Assembly (NCBI GenBank): GCA_015059965.1
Contig: SUZM01000014.1
Coordinates: 1 to 64,000 of the forward strand
From: Rikenellaceae bacterium
GTDB taxonomy: Bacteria; Bacteroidota; Bacteroidia; Bacteroidales; Rikenellaceae
Reading direction: 5' to 3'
DNA length: 64,000 nt
Below the pieces are notes generated by a model that saw only the letters and a list, made by a program, of their open reading frames with translations, made no database searches and was not told the origin of the DNA. How positions within the stretch are numbered: the first letter of the stretch is position 1; each line of letters begins with the position of its first letter. A program made the position numbers and the translations under genes. This document shows positions 8,401-15,553 of the stretch, piece after piece.

Positions 8401-8442
8401 GAGAGCCCCCGGGATCTGGAGCAGAATCCGGGGATTCTCTCT
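8401..8442 (-). promoter_or_regulatory. Intercistronic hairpin
   Basis: GAGAGCCCCCGGGAT pairs imperfectly with AATCCGGGGATTCTCTC across a short loop. It lies in the 86-base gap between two genes of the exported-protein operon, again without a T-run in the direction of transcription. Confidence 0.5.
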
Positions 8443-8463
8443 CTATTCAATGATAGGTATGCC

Positions 8464-9420
8464 CTATTTCTCGCCGATGTAGAGTACGGCCTCACCCAGA
8501 CCGGGCGAGTCGAGCTTGATGGCATCGATGCTGTAGGGCTCCGTGCGCAGGTGGCGTACCAGGCCGCGTGCCCAGCCGCGAGCATCCTGTGCACGACCGC
8601 GATCGTCGTAGATCGGGATGCGTACCTCCATGAAGTTCATGTGTACCTCCGAGTCGTCTCTGAGGTTGTAGCGGTGCGACTGCGTATTCTCATAGACCCA
8701 ATCCTCGATCACCTCGCGCAGCTCCTTGTACTCGTCGCCCATCTCCGACTCGAGGTCGATGCCCATGGGGTTGTTCTCGAAGACGCGAATCTGCAAAGAT
8801 ACGATACGGCCGTTGTTGAACATATCGTCGAAATGAACCTGCAGGCGGTCGCAGAACTCGGGCATGTGGGCATTGACGGCCTCCTTAAGCAGGACGGGAA
8901 CCTCCACCGAGAAGCTCTGCGGACCCGTACCCTGGGTGGTGGCTACCGACATACCCGTGTAGGGATCCTGACCCTCAAGCATGTAGGTGGCCGAACGCTT
9001 CGGGCCGATGCGGTTGATCTGCCAGGTGACGTAGATCATGATATCGGCGCGGGCCTGGTTGCGCAGCTCACGCAGGTCGTTGGTCATGGCCTGGTTGCCG
9101 CTCTTGGACTGCATGGCGGCCTCCTCGGCGCGACGACGGTTGATCATGCCCATCGTGGCCTGCATATCGAGTGCGGGGAAGCCCTGATCCTGCATCAGAC
9201 CGTTCAGCTCCACGAGTACCGAGCGCAGCTCGATATCGTTCAGTGCGGCCGTGTAGTTGGGCACAAATTCCTCCATGCCGTTCACGTCCACCATCGAACC
9301 GTATCCCTTGCTCTGACACCAGGCGGTGCTGGGCACGAACATGATCGAAGGTTTCTTTGCCTGCGAGAAGGCGGGGAGTGCCATCAGGCAGATCATTGCC
9401 AATACAAATAAACGTTTCAT
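8464..9420 (-). CDS. DUF6175-like exported protein (operon gene 4)
   Basis: A 318-aa exported protein. The start at MKRLFVLAMICLMALPAFSQ is preferred over an upstream in-frame Met because it gives a compact signal peptide. The mature part opens with KKPSIMFVPSTAWCQSKGY and contains ADIMIYVTWQINRIG, LEGQDPYTGMSVA, LQVHFDDMFNNGR and ends GLGEAVLYIGEK. This matches the Bacteroidales family I know as DUF6175; the name is from memory and unverified. The ADIMIYV...DPYTG pattern resembles CsgG/LpoB-type envelope domains, where a strand reporting the activity precedes a 'D..TG' turn. It lies in mid-operon, 44 bases before the next gene's stop. The role is unknown. Confidence 0.7.
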   Translation of the reverse strand: MKRLFVLAMICLMALPAFSQAKKPSIMFVPSTAWCQSKGYGSMVDVNGMEEFVPNYTAALNDIELRSVLVELNGLMQDQGFPALDMQATMGMINRRRAEEAAMQSKSGNQAMTNDLRELRNQARADIMIYVTWQINRIGPKRSATYMLEGQDPYTGMSVATTQGTGPQSFSVEVPVLLKEAVNAHMPEFCDRLQVHFDDMFNNGRIVSLQIRVFENNPMGIDLESEMGDEYKELREVIEDWVYENTQSHRYNLRDDSEVHMNFMEVRIPIYDDRGRAQDARGWARGLVRHLRTEPYSIDAIKLDSPGLGEAVLYIGEK

Positions 9421-9479
9421 AAGTTTTCTGTTTTTCGGTTCTTTCAATGTTTACATTTGGATTTTGGTCAAGAGAGGGA

Positions 9480-9968
9480 TCAGGGATTGATGATTCCGTT
9501 GTCGATCAGGTAGAACTTCAGCTCCGAGCGCAGGACACGCACCGTGGTGCTGAGCTTTACGTTCACCTCGTTCTTCTCCTTCTTGTTCGAGCCCGACTTG
9601 CGATCCTCGGCCGTCACAAACTTTTTGTACTCACCGCCATCGGCGAAGAATGAGTTGAAGAAGGCCGAGAACTTCTCCTCGGCATTGACTGCCGTAACCA
9701 GGGGCTTCGAGAGCTCGGGATTGCCCGGTACGTTCACCCCCTTGAAGATCACATCGCGCACGGCGTTTTTGGCCGCCTGCTTGATGGCATCGTTGCGGTT
9801 CGTGCCGTGGCCGTGGGCACGCAGCGTGAGCGAACCATCGCCCTCGCTGTTCATGTAGACGGTCTCGGTCGGGATATAGGACGAAACCTTCACCTGTTTT
9901 TTGGCCATTACGCTGCCCGAAAGGCCGAGCAGCAACATCAGACTCAAGATATACGCTTTCATATTCAT
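9480..9968 (-). CDS. Small exported protein, paralogue of the 10902-11402 gene (operon gene 3)
   Basis: A 162-aa exported protein starting MNMKAYILSLMLLLGLSGSVMA; the Met two codons later is an equally good start. The core LRAHGHGTNRNDAIKQAAKN plus AVRDVIFKGV, then FFNSFFADGGEYKKFV and VRVLRSELKFYLIDNGIIN, is shared with the product of 10902-11402. The 'G.G..R..A...A...A' opening resembles LPP20/FlgT-type small envelope domains. A lysine-rich, charged loop (SGSNKKEKNEVN) lies before the last conserved strand. It is only 75 bases from the beta-barrel gene and probably translated from the same mRNA. No function is known. Confidence 0.72.
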   Translation of the reverse strand: MNMKAYILSLMLLLGLSGSVMAKKQVKVSSYIPTETVYMNSEGDGSLTLRAHGHGTNRNDAIKQAAKNAVRDVIFKGVNVPGNPELSKPLVTAVNAEEKFSAFFNSFFADGGEYKKFVTAEDRKSGSNKKEKNEVNVKLSTTVRVLRSELKFYLIDNGIINP

Positions 9969-10043
9969 AGCTGTTCGTTTTTCTGTTTGGTGTTTTCTTG
10001 TTTTCTTTGTCTGCATTTGCTTGATCATGCAGCGTTTTGGGGG

Positions 10044-10814
10044 TTAGAACTGGTAGCCGAAGCGGAGTTGCAAAATGTGCAACGGGCCGAATTCCCGGGC
10101 CGGACCACCGATGAGGTCGGTTCGGTGCCAGGTCCACTGGGCCGTGTAGTGCAGGCCCAGGTTGAAGTGGTGTCGTTCGGCAGAGCCGAAGCGCAGACCC
10201 AGGGCCGGTGAGAGCATGAAGCCGTCGTTAAAGGTGTGGCCGATGCTCATCTGCCAGAAGGGGACCACCGAGCGCGACTGACCTGAGTAGAAGAGACCGC
10301 GGGCCTGGCCGTAGAGCGGGAAGGCCCAGCCGTAATCCTCATATTTGCCTTGGCTGTTGCGGTAGCTGCGGGCCTGGTCGTTGTTGGCGTAGAAGCGGAA
10401 ACCGCCACCCACACCCAGTTGCAGGAATTCGCTGAAGCGGTAGCCGAAGGTGAACTGCAGGTCGATGGGCACCGAGCCGCTGATTGAGTATTGGTGATCG
10501 ACGTTGGCTCCCGCCATCAGATCGACACCGGCCCAGAACCCCTTGCTCTGCTCCGAGAAATCTTTGTAGCGCGACCGGGGTGCCTTGGGGAACTTCTCCA
10601 ACTGTTCGCCGTTGTCGATGCGGCGGATGGCTACGCGATCGAAGGTGTATTGCTCGCCGTTGGTGGCGCGAATCTGTACCGTCGTATCGCCCGATGCGGT
10701 GATCTGTCCCTTGATGATGTTGCCGTTGTTGAGGTAGATCACGTCATAGGCCTCTTGTGCCGACACCGTGAGGGTCAGCCCCAGGAGTATCAAAAGAGTG
10801 AGGAACTTTTTCAT
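10044..10814 (-). CDS. Putative outer-membrane beta-barrel protein (operon gene 2)
   Basis: A 256-aa protein starting MKKFLTLLILLGLTLTVSAQ; an upstream in-frame Met would add 13 unlikely residues. After the signal peptide comes a short domain (DVIYLNNGNIIKGQI, VQIRATNGEQYTF) typical of exported Bacteroidetes proteins that begin with a small beta unit. From about residue 80 to the end it shows alternating amphipathic strands rich in aromatic residues and glycine, ending LHILQLRFGYQF with a terminal Phe. That C-terminal signature is typical of outer-membrane barrels; I estimate 8-10 strands. It lies between two paralogous small exported proteins, which could interact with it. Confidence 0.72.
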   Translation of the reverse strand: MKKFLTLLILLGLTLTVSAQEAYDVIYLNNGNIIKGQITASGDTTVQIRATNGEQYTFDRVAIRRIDNGEQLEKFPKAPRSRYKDFSEQSKGFWAGVDLMAGANVDHQYSISGSVPIDLQFTFGYRFSEFLQLGVGGGFRFYANNDQARSYRNSQGKYEDYGWAFPLYGQARGLFYSGQSRSVVPFWQMSIGHTFNDGFMLSPALGLRFGSAERHHFNLGLHYTAQWTWHRTDLIGGPAREFGPLHILQLRFGYQF

Positions 10815-10832
10815 GGTCGGATCTTTTTTTGT

Positions 10833-10878
10833 GGGATGGGAGCCGGCCGGCAATATGGCTTGTCGGCTGGCTCCTCCC
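10833..10878 (-). promoter_or_regulatory. Intercistronic hairpin
   Basis: GGGAGCCGGCCGGCA near 10838-10852 pairs imperfectly with the segment ending GGCTCCTCCC (about 10862-10878). This is the third such hairpin in the exported-protein operon. Confidence 0.45.
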
Positions 10879-10901
10879 GAGTTTGTTTGGGGTTGAATGG
10901 G

Positions 10902-11402
10902 TTAGAAGCCCGATGAGAGGCCGCGGATGATGTTGGCCTGCTCGAGGTGTTTGCGCAGCTCGTTGGTACGCACGCGAACCACGGCACCCACCTTATACTC
11001 TTTGCCCACCTTGACCACTTCGGTTGAGCCGCTGATCGAACCCTCGACATAGCGCTGGTAGTCGCCTCCATCGGCAAAGAAGGCTGCGAAGAACTCGGCG
11101 TGCTCGCTCAGGGCCGTGGCGCTCTTTACGATGGGGTTGAAGACGGCTCCCGAGCCCGAGTGGCCCTTAAAGAGGATGCCGTGCACGGCATTCTTGCGGT
11201 TCTGCTCGTTGGCGACCTCCTTCTTTTTCGAGTAGCTCCACACCTTGACGTTCACCACGCCCGAGCCGCCCGACTTCACATACTCCAGGTCGTAGCGGAA
11301 CATGTCGGTATCGGCATTGGCCTTCTCTTGTTTGCGATTTCCGGCTGTGGCCACCAGGCAGCAGCAGGCCAAGGCCACGATCAATGAAAGGATCTTTTTC
11401 AT
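10902..11402 (-). CDS. Small exported protein, paralogue of the 9480-9968 gene (operon gene 1)
   Basis: A 166-aa exported protein (signal peptide ILSLIVALACCCLVATAG). It shares with the 9480-9968 product the blocks NAVHGILFKG, FFAAFFADGGDYQRYV, a basic/charged loop, and VVRVRTNELRKHLEQANII near the end. The paralogue has NAVRDVIFKG and FFADGGEYKKFV at the same spacing. It is the first gene of the six-gene exported-protein operon, about 65 bases downstream of a strong promoter (11468-11498). Three consecutive Cys (CCC) lie inside the signal peptide, not in a lipobox at its end, so I do not call it a lipoprotein. Function unknown. Confidence 0.75.
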   Translation of the reverse strand: MKKILSLIVALACCCLVATAGNRKQEKANADTDMFRYDLEYVKSGGSGVVNVKVWSYSKKKEVANEQNRKNAVHGILFKGHSGSGAVFNPIVKSATALSEHAEFFAAFFADGGDYQRYVEGSISGSTEVVKVGKEYKVGAVVRVRTNELRKHLEQANIIRGLSSGF

Positions 11403-11467
11403 AATTTTTTGGTTTTAGGAATTTGTTTGCTTACAATATTAACGTTCAAAAAGGGTCTTTTCATTTG

Positions 11468-11498
11468 CAAAGGTAAAAAAAAAAGTCTCCCTTACAAA
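11468..11498 (-). promoter_or_regulatory. Promoter of the exported-protein operon
   Basis: Minus strand: TTTG (11498-11495), a 19-base spacer, then TACCTTTG (11475-11468). The -33 box lies in the loop of the xseA terminator hairpin, so the terminator and this promoter overlap. Confidence 0.7.
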
Positions 11499-11510
11499 TT
11501 ATAAGGGAGA
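11475..11510 (-). terminator. Terminator of xseA
   Basis: TCTCCCTTA (11486-11494) pairs with TAAGGGAGA (11502-11510). On the minus strand the stem is followed by a run of about ten T. Confidence 0.85.
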
Positions 11511-11534
11511 AAAAATAATATACAGCTATCTTTT

Positions 11535-12776
11535 TCAGTCGTTTCGCCCTTCGATGACCTTGGCGGCAAGGCTTCCCCGGCAGAGCTCGATTTCGATCTC
11601 CGAACCGCTTGCAATTCCGTCGGCCGAGCTCAGGGCAACCCCGTTGTGGCGGGCGATCGAGAAGCCCAGGCGCAGAATGCGACTCGGGGAGTGGCTCTCG
11701 GTCAGCTGTTCGAGTCGTTGCAGGCGCTCGCTCTCGCGGCGCAGCAGGCGCTCGGTCTCCTCGCTCAGTCGTTCGTGGATTTGATCCAGCTGAATCCGCT
11801 GTCGGTCAAAGAGTTGCCGGGTGCGCAGGCGGATCTCCTCTTCGTAGCGCTCCAGGCGCAGCAGGTGGCTGTGGGTGAGTTGCTGGGCGCCATCATGCAG
11901 GGCTAAGGCCGCTCCGTCGAGCCACGCCTCGATCTGCTGCATACGCTCCACGAGCCATCCGGCAACCGCCGTTGGGGTCTTCAGTGCCGTATGGGCCACC
12001 AGGTCGGCTACCGACTGATCCTTGTCGTGGCCGATACCGGTCAGAATAGGCAGCGGGAATTGGGCGATGTGGCTGCAGAGGCGATAGCTGTTGAAGCACC
12101 CCAGGTCGCTTGTGGCACCTCCTCCGCGGATCACCACCACGGCATCGTACTCCTTCCCCCTCTCGGCCACCTCGCTCAGGGCCGCGATCAGCGAGCTCTC
12201 GGCCGCCTCTCCCTGCATGACGGCCTCGAAGAGGTCGGCATGGAAGCGGTAGGGGCTCTGTGCCAGCTCGTTGCAGAAGTCCTGATAACCCGCGGCCTTG
12301 CGGCTCGAGATCACGGCAAGGCGCTGCACCACGGGAGGCAATGGGAGTGACCGGTTCATCTCCCACACCCCATCGGCCTGCAGACGGGCGATCGTCTCGC
12401 GGCGCTGGCGCTCCATGTCTCCCAGGGTGTAGGAGGCATCTATGTCGCTGATTTGGAGCGAGAACCCATACAGCTCATGGTAGTTTACGGTCGCTTTGAG
12501 CAGTATCTGCATGCCCGCAGTGAGGCGCTGACCCGTTGTGGCCTCGAAATACCCCGCGATGCGCGGGTAGTGCGAACGCCAGATTACGGCTCGGGCCTGG
12601 GCCTTCGGGACACCGTCCGAGGCACCCTTTTCGATCAGCTCCAGGTAGCAGTGTCCCGAGTAGTTGACCTTCAGATCGGCCACCTCGGCCACAACCCATA
12701 CAGGTAGCGCAAAGCGCTCTGCCAACGCCTTTTTTACGCTCGCTTGCAGTTCGGAGAGGGTGAGAGGGGTGTGCAT
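11535..12776 (-). CDS. xseA: Exodeoxyribonuclease VII large subunit
   Basis: A 413-aa cytoplasmic nuclease subunit. XseA with several XseB subunits degrades single-stranded DNA to oligonucleotides in repair and recombination. The N-terminal OB-fold is visible (LSELQASVKKALAERF, VWVVAEVADLKVNYSGHCYLEL). The catalytic domain has the family signatures ISSRKAAGYQDF, VVIRGGGATSDLGCFNS, LPILTGIGHDKDQSVADLVAH and LKTPTAVA. A long charged helical region follows (about residues 290-380), then a C-terminal strand (GSEIEIELCRGSLAAKV). The gene starts 23 bases after an exported TonB-like gene. Unusually, no xseB-sized ORF follows; the next 130 bases hold only a terminator and a promoter. Confidence 0.95.
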   Translation of the reverse strand: MHTPLTLSELQASVKKALAERFALPVWVVAEVADLKVNYSGHCYLELIEKGASDGVPKAQARAVIWRSHYPRIAGYFEATTGQRLTAGMQILLKATVNYHELYGFSLQISDIDASYTLGDMERQRRETIARLQADGVWEMNRSLPLPPVVQRLAVISSRKAAGYQDFCNELAQSPYRFHADLFEAVMQGEAAESSLIAALSEVAERGKEYDAVVVIRGGGATSDLGCFNSYRLCSHIAQFPLPILTGIGHDKDQSVADLVAHTALKTPTAVAGWLVERMQQIEAWLDGAALALHDGAQQLTHSHLLRLERYEEEIRLRTRQLFDRQRIQLDQIHERLSEETERLLRRESERLQRLEQLTESHSPSRILRLGFSIARHNGVALSSADGIASGSEIEIELCRGSLAAKVIEGRND

Positions 12777-12799
12777 TGGGGAAGATTTTGAATTCTGGA

Positions 12800-13360
12800 T
12801 TATCGTATGATGATATACCTCTCGGGAGGCATTTCGCGGCCCTCGGGGAGGGTGAGGCGCAGCACGTGGCCATCGGTGGCGACCGCCTCGCCCGCTTTGC
12901 GGGCGGGCTCCCAGCGGGGAGAGTCGGCAAGGGCTTTGCTCACGCGCCGCAACAGGCGTTTGTCGGTAGCCTCCAGCACCTTATCCACCTCCAGCTGCCC
13001 CTCCCGGGTGATGCGGTAGCGTATGACGATGCGGGCCGTGGGATCGTTCTCCTGCCACTGCACCTTGAGGCGGACATATTCGGCGAGGGTCAGCCCTTCG
13101 GGGTGCAGGAAGCGAGGCGCGCGGTCGAACTTCAGGGTTACCAACACCACTCCGTTGCCCGCCTTGGGGCCGAAGCGGGCGATGGTCTGCTCATCGGCCG
13201 GCAGTTGCTCGATCTGTTCGATCAGCTCGGGGTTGATCGTCTCGATCTCCTCGCGGGGTTCCCCATTAACAATATAGAGCGGCTCCTGCGCCGAGAGCTT
13301 CAGCACACCGCTCACAACCACCAGGGCAGTCAGCAGGTATTTTTTTAATTCACGATTCAC
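12800..13360 (-). CDS. Exported protein with TonB-receptor-plug-like and TonB C-terminal-like parts
   Basis: A 186-aa protein with a signal peptide (LLTALVVVSGVLKLSAQ). Residues about 26-75 (PLYIVNGEP, IEQIEQLPADEQTIARFG, AGNGVVLVTLKF) resemble the plug motif of TonB-dependent receptors, in which a declared name, 'ID..IESI.VL.' and 'GANGVI.ITTK' follow one another. The last 90 residues (ARIVIRYRITREGQLEVDKV, LADSPRWEPARKAGEAV) resemble the TonB C-terminal domain. There is no barrel and no membrane anchor beyond the signal peptide. It may be a small regulatory or adaptor protein working with TonB receptors. It overlaps no other gene and precedes xseA by 23 bases. Function inferred only from these resemblances. 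Confidence 0.65.
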   Translation of the reverse strand: MNRELKKYLLTALVVVSGVLKLSAQEPLYIVNGEPREEIETINPELIEQIEQLPADEQTIARFGPKAGNGVVLVTLKFDRAPRFLHPEGLTLAEYVRLKVQWQENDPTARIVIRYRITREGQLEVDKVLEATDKRLLRRVSKALADSPRWEPARKAGEAVATDGHVLRLTLPEGREMPPERYIIIR

Positions 13361-13402
13361 AATTATTCTGCGAAAATGAGCAATGAGTAATGTGTAATGA
13401 CA
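13348..13402. repeat. Heptamer arrays (ATTCACN, then AATGAGN)
   Basis: Two copies of ATTCACN at about 13348-13361 are followed at 13375-13402 by four 7-base units of the AATGAGC/AATGAGT/AATGTGT/AATGACA type. The same kind of array occurs at five other places in the window. Confidence 0.7.
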
Positions 13403-13422
13403 AGGAAAATAATTTTGAATTG

Positions 13423-13453
13423 AAAAAAAGGCGACCTTCGGGCCGCCTTTTTC
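13423..13453 (-). terminator. Terminator of prfA
   Basis: GGCGACC and GGCCGCC around a TTCG loop (stem 13430-13447), with poly-T on both strands (AAAAAAAG before, CTTTTTC after). It can serve the minus-strand prfA. Confidence 0.85.
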
Positions 13454-13457
13454 AAGT

Positions 13458-14543
13458 TTACAATTCGCTCTCCTTCAGGCGTTCGGCATTTTCGGCCACG
13501 ATCAGGTGGTCGATGCAGTCCTGGATGTCGCCATCCATAAAGGCCGACAGGTTGTAGATCGTGTAGTTGATGCGGTGGTCGGTGATACGCCCCTGCGGGT
13601 AGTTGTAGGTGCGGATCTTGGCCGAGCGGTCGCCGGTCGAGACCATCGTCTTACGCTTCGAGGCGATCTCGTCGAGGTACTTCGAGTACTCGAGGTTGAA
13701 GACGCGCGTGCGCAACTCCTCGAAGGCCTTGTCGAAGTTCTTCAATTGCGACTTCTGATCCTGGCACTGCACGACGATACCCGTGGGGATGTGCGTGAGG
13801 CGGATGGCCGAGTAGGTGGTATTCACCGACTGACCGCCCGGGCCCGAGGCGCAGAAGATATCCTTGCGGATGTCGTTCATCGAGATCTCGATATCGAACT
13901 CCTCGGCTTCGGGCAGTACGGCAACCGAGGCGGCCGAGGTGTGTACGCGGCCCTGGGTCTCGGTCTGGGGCACGCGCTGCACGCGGTGCACGCCCGACTC
14001 ATACTTCAGCGTACCATAGACGTTCGAGCCCGTGACCTTCATCACCACCTCCTTGAAGCCACCGGCGGCACCCTCGGACTGCGAGGTGATCTCGTAGCGC
14101 CACCCCTTCGACTCGACATACTTGGTATACATACGCAACAAGTCGCCGGCGAAGATGGCGGCCTCGTCGCCTCCCGTACCGCCGCGAATCTCGACGATGG
14201 CGTTCTTGGCATCCTGCGGATCCTTCGGGATCAGCAGGAGCTTGATCTCCTCCTCCATCTTCTCGATCTGGGGCTCCAACTCGGCAATCATCTCGCGGGC
14301 CATCTCGCGCATCTCCTCATCCTTGTCGTTTAGGAGGGTATCCTTGGCCTCGGCCAGGTTGGCCAGGGCCGTGCGGAAACGGTCCGACGTCTCAACGATG
14401 GGCTCTAGCTCCTTGTACTCCTTGGTAAGCTGCACAAACTGCTTGACGTCGGCGATCACCTCGGGGTCGGTGAGCTTCTGCCCTGTCTCCTCATACTTGA
14501 GCTTGAGGCCGTCCAGGCGCATTAAAATCGAATTATCTGCCAT
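13458..14543 (-). CDS. prfA: Peptide chain release factor 1
   Basis: A 361-aa class I release factor that recognises UAA and UAG in the ribosomal A site and triggers peptide release. The start at [13 protein letters not shown] matches the family; an upstream in-frame Met (14573) lies upstream of the likely transcript start. Key residues: the PxT codon-recognition motif ([10 protein letters not shown], residues 192-194) that separates RF1 from RF2, and the universally conserved GGQ (236-238, [11 protein letters not shown]), whose Gln faces the peptidyl-transferase centre. It is transcribed alone from a TTTG-N20-TATCTTTG promoter (14571-14602) and ends at a strong terminator. No prmC follows directly. 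Confidence 0.96.
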   Translation of the reverse strand: MADNSILMRLDGLKLKYEETGQKLTDPEVIADVKQFVQLTKEYKELEPIVETSDRFRTALANLAEAKDTLLNDKDEEMREMAREMIAELEPQIEKMEEEIKLLLIPKDPQDAKNAIVEIRGGTGGDEAAIFAGDLLRMYTKYVESKGWRYEITSQSEGAAGGFKEVVMKVTGSNVYGTLKYESGVHRVQRVPQTETQGRVHTSAASVAVLPEAEEFDIEISMNDIRKDIFCASGPGGQSVNTTYSAIRLTHIPTGIVVQCQDQKSQLKNFDKAFEELRTRVFNLEYSKYLDEIASKRKTMVSTGDRSAKIRTYNYPQGRITDHRINYTIYNLSAFMDGDIQDCIDHLIVAENAERLKESEL

Positions 14544-14570
14544 AAAAAAATGTATCTTTGCTTTTGGGTG

Positions 14571-14602
14571 CAAAGATACGCTTTTTTAATTCAAAATTCA
14601 AA
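14571..14602 (-). promoter_or_regulatory. Promoter of prfA, -33 box inside a heptamer array
   Basis: Minus strand: TTTG (14602-14599), a 20-base spacer, then TATCTTTG (14578-14571). The -33 box is supplied by the TTCAAAA heptamer array. A second TATCTTTG on the plus strand (14553-14560) makes an inverted pair with the first. Confidence 0.65.
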
Positions 14603-14617
14603 ATTCAAAATTCAAAA
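14590..14617. repeat. Heptamer array (TTCAAAA)4
   Basis: Four perfect 7-base units TTCAAAA. On the minus strand they supply a TTTG box for the prfA promoter. Confidence 0.85.
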
Positions 14618-14687
14618 TTGGGCTTGCACATGGAAATATTCACAGAGAGCATTCCCTACAACAAGGAAAATAATTTTGAATTTTGCA

Positions 14688-15551
14688 TTAGAAAAGTTTC
14701 ATCCACTCCATTACGGCCTGTTGCCATTCGGCTTTGTGGGCGAACGAGTCGCGCATGCCCCAGCCGTGGCCGCCTGTGGGATAGAGGTGCAGGGCGGTGG
14801 GGATATTTCTATCCCGCAGGGCCTTGTGGTAGCGACGGGAGTTGATCACGGGCACCGAGCGGTCGTCCTCGGAGTGGAAGAGCAGGGTGGGCGGGGTGAG
14901 TGCATCGACCCGCTCCTCGAGCCAGTAGTTGCGCGTGAGCTCTGCCGTGCGATTTGCTCCCAGCAGGTTGTCGAACGAGCCGCGGTGGCAGTGGCCCTCC
15001 TCGCCCGTGATCACAGGGTAGAAGAGGATTGCAAAGGCGGGGCGAATAGAGCCCATCGTGGAGCACATGGCCGCCAGGTGGCCTCCGGCCGAGCAGCCGG
15101 CGATACCCACCTGCCGGGGATCGAAGCCCCACTCCGCGGCCTTGGCCCGCATCACCCGCAGCGCCTCCTGGGTATCCTCCAGCGGCACCTCGGGGTGGCC
15201 GTTGGGCATGCGGTATTTCAGCACTGCTGCGGTGATCCCCTGCGAGGCAAACCAGCGGGCCATCTCATACCCCTCGTGATCCATGGCCAGGCGCTGGTAA
15301 CCGCCGCCCGGGCAGAGGAGGATCGCCTGACCGGTGGCCTTTCGGGGGTCGGCCTTGAAGAGGAAGAGCGTAGCCTCCGTGGTGTTGGCGGGGCGGTGGG
15401 GTGCCACCTCCTGCTCCTCGAGGGTGATTTCGTTGGAGTGGGGAGCCGAGGTGTTGTTCCAGAGTTTCAGGGTGAGCTCCTGACCATAATTTTGGGTGTG
15501 GCCCGGAAGAACCACACCCAAAAATAAGAGGATGATCAGCAGGTGTCGCAT
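14688..15551 (-). CDS. Exported alpha/beta-hydrolase (esterase/lipase family)
   Basis: A 287-aa exported hydrolase with a signal peptide (MRHLLIILLFLGVVLPGHTQ). The alpha/beta-hydrolase features are clear: the oxyanion-hole motif CPGGGYQRL near residue 80, nucleophile Ser in AGCSAGGHLAA (about 155), acid Asp in SEDDRSVPV and His in TGGHGWGMR near the end. The layout resembles BD-FAE/acetyl-xylan-esterase-like proteins, which deacetylate carbohydrate or act on small esters; the substrate cannot be told. It starts two bases after the leuS stop, so it is probably made from the leuS transcript. The coupling looks incidental. No carbohydrate-binding module is visible. Confidence 0.85.
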   Translation of the reverse strand: MRHLLIILLFLGVVLPGHTQNYGQELTLKLWNNTSAPHSNEITLEEQEVAPHRPANTTEATLFLFKADPRKATGQAILLCPGGGYQRLAMDHEGYEMARWFASQGITAAVLKYRMPNGHPEVPLEDTQEALRVMRAKAAEWGFDPRQVGIAGCSAGGHLAAMCSTMGSIRPAFAILFYPVITGEEGHCHRGSFDNLLGANRTAELTRNYWLEERVDALTPPTLLFHSEDDRSVPVINSRRYHKALRDRNIPTALHLYPTGGHGWGMRDSFAHKAEWQQAVMEWMKLF

Positions 15552-15553
15552 GC

